This document shows, piece after piece, positions 1-5,276 of a DNA stretch of 19,399 nt. The notes beneath the pieces were generated by a model that saw only the letters and a program-made list of their open reading frames with translations, made no database searches and had not been told where the DNA came from. Both the position numbers and the translations under genes were made by a program. The stretch is from Methanobacteriota archaeon (GTDB lineage Archaea > Thermoplasmatota > Poseidoniia > Poseidoniales > Poseidoniaceae). Each line of letters begins with the position of its first letter. Position 1 is the first letter of the stretch. The stretch lies in assembly GCA_002702945.1 (NCBI GenBank), contig PADF01000070.1, positions 1 to 19,399 on the forward strand, in the 5' to 3' direction.

Positions 1-217
1 AAGCTCTAAAAGTAAAGGGGTCTTCTCCATTCTTTAATGCTGAAAGTAATACTTGTGCCTTTATGATACCAGCAATTCCTTTCCCCTTAGGCGAACGGAT
101 TAACGCTGCAGAATTTTTGACTGGAGTCAGTGCTTTGGACACATCTGAAAGAACAGAATTATGCGATAAGAGCGCGAATTCATCTCTTAGTTCAAGTTCT
201 CCAACTGTAGCATACAT
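1..217 (-). CDS. CBS-domain-like protein, N-terminal part (runs off the window edge)
   Basis: The minus strand is open from an ATG at 217-215 to base 1, giving about 72 residues that begin MYATVGELELRDEFALLSHN. The pattern of a short target phrase, a 'SVLSDVSKAL' helix, then a strand-turn-strand 'AALIRSPKGKGIAGIIK' and a closing helix is that of a CBS (Bateman) module, which usually binds adenosyl compounds and regulates a partner protein. An in-frame TGA lies about 18 codons upstream of the chosen ATG, so the start is close to right. The gene is divergent from another CBS-type gene at 314, with a 96-base region between them. The C-terminal part is outside the window, so any further domain cannot be seen. 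The family call is by fold pattern only. Confidence 0.6.
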   Translation of the reverse strand, partial: MYATVGELELRDEFALLSHNSVLSDVSKALTPVKNSAALIRSPKGKGIAGIIKAQVLLSALKNGEDPFTFRA

Positions 218-282
218 GACATCCGCATTATGTAAGTTTAAATCCGTATTAAAAATACTTTTTCATATGAAATTATAGGAAG

Positions 283-290
283 TATAATTT
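283..290 (+). promoter_or_regulatory. Candidate TATA box for the CBS gene at 314
   Basis: The AT-only octamer TATAATTT is centred about 27 bases before the ATG at 314. This is the spacing expected if transcription begins at or very near the start codon, as in leaderless archaeal mRNAs. No Shine-Dalgarno motif precedes that ATG, which agrees with this reading. Confidence 0.45.
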
Positions 291-313
291 AATTTAGATA
301 ATAACGGTGAATT

Positions 314-745
314 ATGGCGAAGGGTGAACCTCTGCTCAAAGACTTAAGGCACGAGGATACTTATCAAATTGTAGAACCTCATATTACTATGCCAGAAATA
401 GCTGCAAAATTTGCTGACAGGCCCGACGATGCAATTCTAGTTTATGAAAGTAAGAAAGACAAGTTTCTAGGTGTAATGTATCTTTATGATTTTTTAAAGC
501 ACTATGGTTCTCCACCCAAAGGCATCAGTTCAATTCAAAAAGCAACAGTAGGTGATTGCGTAAATACCAATATTATCTCTGTAAGTTGGGAGGATAATGT
601 TTCCCAAACTTGGGCTAAAATTAACAAATATAAGCCAAAAGGAATCTTGCTACATGACAAAGACAAAGAGTTTGTTGGTTATCTTTCCAACAAAGATTTG
701 TGGGATGGATTAGAACAAATCTCATCAATTGATGATGAAGATTAA
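314..745 (+). CDS. Two-CBS-domain protein (stand-alone Bateman module)
   Basis: This 143-residue protein consists of little more than two CBS repeats. Repeat one spans roughly residues 15-65, with the strand 'AILVYESKKDKFLGVMYLYD' and its following helix. Repeat two spans roughly 75-135, with 'TVGDCVNTNIISVSWEDNVS' leading into 'GILLHDKDKEFVGYLSNKDL'. Paired CBS repeats normally bind AMP, ATP, SAM or similar ligands and control an attached or separate effector. No effector domain is attached here, so the partner is unknown. The C-terminus is acidic (IDDED). The gene has its own TATA-like box and is divergent from a second CBS-type gene, with a small membrane protein 27 bases downstream. The family call is fairly firm; the ligand and partner are not known. 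Confidence 0.7.
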   Translation: MAKGEPLLKDLRHEDTYQIVEPHITMPEIAAKFADRPDDAILVYESKKDKFLGVMYLYDFLKHYGSPPKGISSIQKATVGDCVNTNIISVSWEDNVSQTWAKINKYKPKGILLHDKDKEFVGYLSNKDLWDGLEQISSIDDED

Positions 746-747
746 TG

Positions 748-755
748 TTATACGA
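748..755 (+). promoter_or_regulatory. Possible TATA box for the membrane protein at 773
   Basis: The sequence GTTATACG is centred about 22 bases ahead of the ATG at 773, in the 27-base gap after the CBS gene. It could drive separate leaderless transcription, though the gap is also short enough for read-through from the CBS gene. Confidence 0.25.
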
Positions 756-772
756 TTTCTTGGTAGTGTTTA

Positions 773-1015
773 ATGGGGAAATTAAATCAAGTAATGGAGA
801 ATCCATTATTCCGCTCATTTCTTTTATTTTCAGCCTTTAGAGCAGTTTATGGAACTGGGATATTAGTTGTAACTTTATTTTTAGCAACTAGTGAAGATAC
901 ACCATTTTGGTTTTCAATATTATTCTTACTTTTTTCTATGGTATTTTCTAGGATTTTATTTAAATTTATTAAATCAAGAAGGAAAAGTGATGATGATTCA
1001 ATGACAACTACTTAG
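773..1015 (+). CDS. Small two-helix membrane protein, function unknown
   Basis: This 80-residue protein has two hydrophobic segments, about residues 17-38 and 43-65, joined by a short acidic turn (SEDTP). A basic stretch (KFIKSRRKS) and a hydrophilic DDDSMTTT tail follow. The basic residues after the second helix suggest that both termini are cytoplasmic. The size and layout recall DUF4229-type actinobacterial proteins, but that is only a resemblance and I do not claim the family. It lies 27 bases after the CBS gene and may be co-transcribed with it. Its TAG stop overlaps the 3' end of the convergent reductase gene by 8 bases. An alternative start at the internal ATG at 794 would shorten it by 7 residues. 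Confidence 0.6.
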   Translation: MGKLNQVMENPLFRSFLLFSAFRAVYGTGILVVTLFLATSEDTPFWFSILFLLFSMVFSRILFKFIKSRRKSDDDSMTTT

Positions 1016-2045
1016 AGTTGGTATTGAATTGGTCTACTGAATCTTTGATACATGATTCAAGACTTTCCCATTGAATTCCTAGGATTTCAGTTGCTTTATC
1101 TGAAGATAGATTCGAATCTCCTTTGAATAAACTCTTCGCCCTTTTTCTGGTCATCATCCGTTTACCGCTTTTCATTCCGCTTATCCAATCGAAGAAAATA
1201 ACTAGTGGCATCATAATTCTTGGTATTGCGATCTTTGTTGCCTTACTGTCAGGATATAATTTTCTTGTAGTTTTACAAACATCAGCAAATGTAATATTTT
1301 TGTGAGGTGCAACTATGAATCTACCTTCAGCTTGATCCACTTCATAAGCACGTCTATGTGCAACTGCGACATCTTTGACATGAACAATTGGAATAGGTAT
1401 TTTTGGAGCCATTGGGATTTTACCACTGATTATTTCCGGGAAAAATTCTACACTTGGGGTAGGTTGTACAAAGTTACCCCCCATTACCGCGCCAGGATTG
1501 ATTACGCGTAAATCTAAGTTAAGTGATTCAGCTAATTTCCAAGCTCTTTTTTCGGAATCAGTCTTGGCAATTGTGTATGGAGAGAATCTGTCTGTTTGCC
1601 AGTCTGCTTCAGTTTTTTCTCTACCTTTGGGTGTATTTCCTACAGCAGCAATGCTTGAAGTATAGATTACTCGCTCAATTCCAGCATCTTTGGCAGCAGT
1701 TAGTAAGTGCACAGTTCCTCTAATTGCAGTCTCGATAATCAGTTGTCCATCATCAGTATTTGAGTAGATAGTCGCAGTGTGGAAAAGAGAATCACAACCT
1801 CTGATCAGTTCACTCCACGGGTCTGCATCAAGGATATCTCCTTCGACTAATTCAAGTCTTTCTTCACAATTAAGATCTATAGCATGCTGTCTAACATGGT
1901 CGACTTTTTTTGGGTCTGATAATGAACGGACTGAGCCCTTGACAAAGTATCCATGTTCTAGTAAATCGCGGACAATATTATTGCCTATGTGGCCATTTAC
2001 TCCTGTAACAAAGATTCTCTGAGGTTGATTCTTTTCAGCCGCCAT
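1008..2045 (-). CDS. NAD(P)-dependent epimerase/reductase, extended SDR family (dihydroflavonol-4-reductase-like)
   Basis: This 345-residue protein is a Rossmann-fold oxidoreductase. The nucleotide-binding motif TGVNGHIG falls at residues 14-21 (GxxGxxG at 15, 18 and 21). The acidic 'VEGDILD' strand is at 67-73 and the catalytic triad is visible: Ser130/131 in YTSSIA, Tyr157 and Lys161 in the YTIAK (YxxxK) motif. The 'INPGAVMGG' and 'PIVHVKDVAVAH' blocks near residues 182-230 are typical of the dihydroflavonol reductase / 3-beta-HSD-like branch, which reduces or epimerises hydroxy and keto groups on sugars, sterols or other lipids. The exact substrate cannot be read from sequence. The C-terminal 90 residues are basic and variable. 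It lies 48 bases downstream of the GH1 gene start-to-stop on the same strand order (GH1 is encoded further upstream on the plus coordinate axis but ends before this gene's own start), so each gene probably has its own promoter. Confidence 0.85.
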   Translation of the reverse strand: MAAEKNQPQRIFVTGVNGHIGNNIVRDLLEHGYFVKGSVRSLSDPKKVDHVRQHAIDLNCEERLELVEGDILDADPWSELIRGCDSLFHTATIYSNTDDGQLIIETAIRGTVHLLTAAKDAGIERVIYTSSIAAVGNTPKGREKTEADWQTDRFSPYTIAKTDSEKRAWKLAESLNLDLRVINPGAVMGGNFVQPTPSVEFFPEIISGKIPMAPKIPIPIVHVKDVAVAHRRAYEVDQAEGRFIVAPHKNITFADVCKTTRKLYPDSKATKIAIPRIMMPLVIFFDWISGMKSGKRMMTRKRAKSLFKGDSNLSSDKATEILGIQWESLESCIKDSVDQFNTNSK

Positions 2046-2093
2046 AATGTTGCGAGTTACTCATCACTATTAATTACCAATATTATCCCACGT

Positions 2094-3419
2094 TCAAGAA
2101 TTAACAATTTTTTGGTAATCTTTACCACTTTGTTTCATTGTTCTTTTTTGAGTTTTATAATCTACATGATATAGCCCAAATCTTAGTTTGTAGCCTTCAG
2201 CCCATTCAAAGTTATCCATTAATGACCAGTGATAGTATGACCTTACATCATATCCTTGCTTTATTATTTCTGAAATACACCACACATGTCGCTTTAGATG
2301 GATTGGTCTTAGGCTATCATTTGAATCAGCCACTCCATTTTCTGTAATCTCAATTGGGACTTTCAATTTAGATAGTAACTTTACTGAACGCTCAAGTCCC
2401 TCAGCATACATTACATAACCGAATTCAGTCATAACTTCATGCTCTCTTTTTGGTAATTGTACACCTACTTTTTGTGGAATGAAAGGACTTGTCAAAGCAT
2501 GTGTATAATAGTTCAAACCGATAAAATCAAACGAGTTTTTGGCTTCATCAATTCTACTTCCAAACATCCTTCCCTTGCTCAGTGCCGATATTATTGCACC
2601 ATTCCAAATATAATTAAGAGCACCAGCAGTAATCCAATGGATAAGATTCCATCTCCTTAAAGGATCAAAAAGGGTCACATTTTTTGCCAATCCTATTCTA
2701 GATTCTGGATTGATTTCTTTTAGCTTATGGTATGTTTGTGAATGAGCATGAAGCATATTTTTCATTACTTTGATAGTCTTGGATATCGAACCTTTTCCTG
2801 GTGGAAACATCTTCATGTAGTATCCCATTATGGAAAATACCTCTGGTTCATTTACAGTACACCAATCATTCACTTTTCCATTTAATTTTGTGAAAACCTT
2901 TTCACAATATTCTGTCCAATGAGTGATGTTTTCACGTTGGAAAAATCCACCTATTTCTTCAAACCAAATTGGGTGAGAAAAATGGTGCAAAGTTACCATT
3001 GGTTTGATTCCTTTAGAAATTAGGTCATCTATCATTTCACAGTACTGGTTTAGTGCATCTTCATTCCAGGAATCTTTTTCAGGCTGAATTCTACTCCATT
3101 CGATAGAAAATCTATATGATTTAACTCCTAAATTTTCAATCATTGCAAAATCTTCTTTCCATTTTTTCCAATGTTCACAAGCACCGTCACTTTGTTCAAT
3201 ACCTGTACGCTTTTCGAAATCAGTCCAATTATTGTTATTGTTCCCTTCAATTTGGTGTGATGCGGTCGCAACACCCCAGGTAAAATTTTGTGGAAATTGG
3301 TAATCTTGACAGTCTATATTTTCCCAATCATAATGAGTTTCAGGATATTTTTTTGATAAAAATACTATGATAATGACATAGACGAATAAACCTGCAATGA
3401 GGTACATCCACCAATCCAT
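2094..3419 (-). CDS. GH1 family beta-glycosidase with N-terminal membrane anchor
   Basis: This 441-residue protein matches glycoside hydrolase family 1 from end to end. The N-terminal family signature 'FTWGVATASHQIEG' is at 46-59. The acid/base glutamate is Glu191 in TVNEP and the nucleophile is Glu360 in ITENG. The closing block 'HWSLMDNFEWAEGY' is at 397-410, with the usual 'RFGLYHVDY' after it. These enzymes hydrolyse or transfer beta-linked sugars with retention. Unlike most GH1 enzymes it begins with a hydrophobic helix (about residues 4-22) followed by SKK. By the positive-inside rule the catalytic domain would face the cytoplasm, though the anchor could be oriented the other way. It has no neighbouring sugar transporter or other glycosidase, so a role on an internal glycolipid or glycoside is possible. 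The start ATG at 3419 leaves an 89-base divergent region shared with the small gene at 3509. Confidence 0.9.
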   Translation of the reverse strand: MDWWMYLIAGLFVYVIIIVFLSKKYPETHYDWENIDCQDYQFPQNFTWGVATASHQIEGNNNNNWTDFEKRTGIEQSDGACEHWKKWKEDFAMIENLGVKSYRFSIEWSRIQPEKDSWNEDALNQYCEMIDDLISKGIKPMVTLHHFSHPIWFEEIGGFFQRENITHWTEYCEKVFTKLNGKVNDWCTVNEPEVFSIMGYYMKMFPPGKGSISKTIKVMKNMLHAHSQTYHKLKEINPESRIGLAKNVTLFDPLRRWNLIHWITAGALNYIWNGAIISALSKGRMFGSRIDEAKNSFDFIGLNYYTHALTSPFIPQKVGVQLPKREHEVMTEFGYVMYAEGLERSVKLLSKLKVPIEITENGVADSNDSLRPIHLKRHVWCISEIIKQGYDVRSYYHWSLMDNFEWAEGYKLRFGLYHVDYKTQKRTMKQSGKDYQKIVNS

Positions 3420-3474
3420 GTTACGCGATATGAATGTTGATGTTATCAGTTGCGGTTAGAGGATGATGTCGGGG

Positions 3475-3481
3475 TATAATT
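3475..3481 (+). promoter_or_regulatory. Candidate TATA box for the 49-residue gene at 3509
   Basis: TATAATT lies centred about 31 bases before the ATG at 3509, preceded by a G-rich GGGG. The position suits an archaeal TATA box for a transcript with little or no leader, and supports the small downstream ORF as a real gene. Confidence 0.45.
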
Positions 3482-3508
3482 GAAAATCTATCGCTGTTAG
3501 CGTAGTTT

Positions 3509-3658
3509 ATGGACCCAAGCACAATAATCGAAGAAGGTCTAGTGAATGTTGCAGAATCAATCGGTGAAAAAATTGAAAAAAAGTGGTGGTCTAAGTTTGT
3601 TTATCCTATTTTGATTATCTCAGTTCTCTTAGTACCGGTAATATACTATTTTTGGTAA
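3509..3658 (+). CDS. 49-residue single-helix membrane protein, unrecognised
   Basis: This short ORF (ATG at 3509, TAA at 3656-3658) encodes MDPSTIIEEGLVNVAESIGE, then a charged KIEKKWWSK segment, then a hydrophobic helix of about 18 residues (31-49) ending in VIYYFW. The layout is an acidic amphipathic N-terminal helix, an aromatic/basic membrane-interface patch and one transmembrane helix at the very C-terminus, a tail-anchored design with the N-terminus probably in the cytoplasm. Support for its being real is a TATA-like box at 3475-3481, sensible amino acid composition, and a stop codon that directly abuts the stop of the convergent gene, a pattern shared by other convergent pairs in this window. 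No function can be assigned. Confidence 0.6.
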   Translation: MDPSTIIEEGLVNVAESIGEKIEKKWWSKFVYPILIISVLLVPVIYYFW

Positions 3659-4222
3659 TTATTTTCTTCTAGAAAATGCTACAGCAGATATAATTGCAGT
3701 AGTGGCTAAAAATACCTCGAACCCAGGGATGCTATCCTCTTCTGAATTACATCCATCTTCACTAGAATCAATACCACCATAAACACCATCTTGGTTCCAA
3801 CAAGAGGACCATGTCTTATACCAATCACCAAATGGATAATTTGTTGAATTTCCATCTTCATAAGTCGCTTTTACTCTCCAGTTAACATAGGTATGATCAC
3901 TAGGTGGAGTTAGTGAAATAGAATGCTCTTGACCTTCAATAGTTGCGTCCATTTTGACCGGAGGATCGCAAACCCCATCATTAAGACAAATTTGAGTGGT
4001 AATCTCAAAAGTAGTATTATTTTGATAAGCATCGTCATTCATTCTAATTTTCAATGACCAACTTTTTGAATCGAAAGAAGGCGAATCACGGGATAGAATG
4101 GTAAAAGGTACGTCTGAGTCATCGGGATTAACGTCTTCCCCAGGAGTTGCATCACCTGCTGAAACATAGTTTAAACTAAAAATCAAAGTTATTAGTAAAG
4201 CAATTACAACCTTCCTATCCAT
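3659..4222 (-). CDS. Secreted surface protein with PGF-CTERM archaeosortase sorting tail
   Basis: This 187-residue protein has a Sec-type signal peptide (residues 1-22, MDRK then a hydrophobic core ending in VSAG). A short extracellular domain of about 140 residues follows, and then a C-terminal tripartite sorting signal: PGF at 166-168, a hydrophobic helix at about 169-183, and SRRK. That tail is the PGF-CTERM pattern recognised in other archaea by archaeosortase A, which removes the helix and allows lipid attachment near the new C-terminus. The mature domain is acidic and beta-rich in appearance, has four cysteines (79, 85, 141, 158) that could form two disulfides, and has two N-glycosylation sequons (NNT at 68-70, NST at 125-127). 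The domain family was not recognised. It is divergent from the archaetidylserine synthase-like gene, with 163 bases between the two starts. No archaeosortase gene is visible in this window. Confidence 0.8.
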   Translation of the reverse strand: MDRKVVIALLITLIFSLNYVSAGDATPGEDVNPDDSDVPFTILSRDSPSFDSKSWSLKIRMNDDAYQNNTTFEITTQICLNDGVCDPPVKMDATIEGQEHSISLTPPSDHTYVNWRVKATYEDGNSTNYPFGDWYKTWSSCWNQDGVYGGIDSSEDGCNSEEDSIPGFEVFLATTAIISAVAFSRRK

Positions 4223-4241
4223 GATGTGGCTAGATTAATTC

Positions 4242-4249
4242 AATATATA
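4242..4249 (-). promoter_or_regulatory. Candidate TATA box for the PGF-CTERM protein gene
   Basis: On the minus strand TATATATT is centred about 24 bases ahead of the ATG at 4222. This is right for a leaderless or near-leaderless archaeal transcript, and no Shine-Dalgarno motif is present at that start. Confidence 0.45.
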
Positions 4250-4385
4250 GAATTAGGCTATTGAGTTATTAAAAAAAACTATCAAATCTAAATATTTTCT
4301 ACACTGGCGGCTAAAGATTCATCAGTATTGCCGTTTACAATACCCAACACGAGTTACTACAATTCGTTTTATTTTGGGTGATTTG

Positions 4386-5276
4386 ATGAAGACTACATAC
4401 CGAATGATGGGGATTGCAGATTTCATCACATTGGCTAATGGCCTACTTGGAGTAGCAGCCATATTATTCATAATTCTAGCCGTTGAAGAGTTACAAAATC
4501 CATATTTTGAAGATGGAGTCAATACAAATTATATTTGGGGAGCTATGACTTGTATCCTACTTTCGGTCATAGGAGATATAATCGACGGCCCAGTAGCAAG
4601 AAAATATTCAAAGAGAAAGATTCTAGGGGGAACTTTAGATGTTATGTCAGATTGTATTTCATTTTGTGTTGCACCAGCATTGCTAATCTTTGTAATGTTT
4701 GGAAGATGGGGTGAGGCGGCACCAATTTGGACAATCTCTCTTGGTATTGCTGCATGTTGGGTCATAGTTACAGGAATGTTACGACTTGCTAGATTTCAAT
4801 ACGAAGAAGCCTCAGACAAACCCTATTTTCATGGTTTAGCATCGCCTGCTAATGCAATGGTTCTAATTACTGCAGCAGCAATGATTTGGCTACAACCAAA
4901 CGCTGGTTTCGGACCAGAAGTTTCTAGTAATTCACTTTTTGATATTTTTGACTCTTCTTCTCCAGTTGAGAAGCCATACTTCGATTTTCTAATTTTACCA
5001 ATTATGTTAATTTCAGGAGGTCTTATGATTGCAGATAGAAAGCTGCCAAAAAATAAGCATGGTTTACCATTGAAAATATCTTCAATACAGGGTTTAGCAA
5101 TTTTATCAGCAACAATTATTTCTCTTATCAATTCAACAGAGTTCGGTATTGATTTAGGAAATACTAAGCCTCAATTCATTCTATATTCAATCTCAGCAAT
5201 ATTGTTGTTATTTTACATTGTAACTGGGCCGATGCAATCTGAATTACAGGAAATACAATCTAATGAATCAGAGTGA
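4386..5276 (+). CDS. CDP-alcohol phosphatidyltransferase, probable archaetidylserine synthase
   Basis: This 296-residue polytopic membrane protein carries the complete CDP-alcohol phosphotransferase motif D(x2)DG(x2)AR(x8)G(x3)D(x3)D. It reads from Asp64 through Asp67-Gly68, Ala71-Arg72 and Gly81 to Asp85 and Asp89. Such enzymes swap CMP on a CDP-activated lipid for a small alcohol; in archaea the closest role would be CDP-archaeol plus L-serine to archaetidylserine, the precursor of archaetidylethanolamine. Several hydrophobic helices follow (about residues 93-110, 115-135, 150-165, 200-220, 240-285). Other head-group acceptors (inositol, glycerol) cannot be excluded. I chose the ATG at 4386 because GGGTGAT lies just before it; an in-frame TTG at 4374 would add four residues. 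Its TGA directly abuts the stop of the convergent 856-residue enzyme. No decarboxylase partner is visible here. Confidence 0.85.
   Translation: MKTTYRMMGIADFITLANGLLGVAAILFIILAVEELQNPYFEDGVNTNYIWGAMTCILLSVIGDIIDGPVARKYSKRKILGGTLDVMSDCISFCVAPALLIFVMFGRWGEAAPIWTISLGIAACWVIVTGMLRLARFQYEEASDKPYFHGLASPANAMVLITAAAMIWLQPNAGFGPEVSSNSLFDIFDSSSPVEKPYFDFLILPIMLISGGLMIADRKLPKNKHGLPLKISSIQGLAILSATIISLINSTEFGIDLGNTKPQFILYSISAILLLFYIVTGPMQSELQEIQSNESE

Noticed and set aside
63..278. Plus-strand ORF of 71 codons at the left edge
   Set aside because: It is antisense to the minus-strand CBS-like frame, has a serine-rich low-sense composition, and its end runs through the divergent promoter region.
1123..2022. 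Several short plus-strand ORFs opposite the SDR gene
   Set aside because: The minus-strand frame has the complete SDR motif set; the opposing frames are broken and unlike proteins.
4374..4385. TTG start adding four residues to the archaetidylserine synthase-like protein
   Set aside because: An ATG four codons later sits just after a GGGTGAT motif, so the ATG is preferred.
4223..4385. Divergent intergenic region examined for a tRNA or small RNA
   Set aside because: No cloverleaf-like pairing or conserved TTCRA-type arm was seen; it appears to hold only AT-rich promoter sequence.
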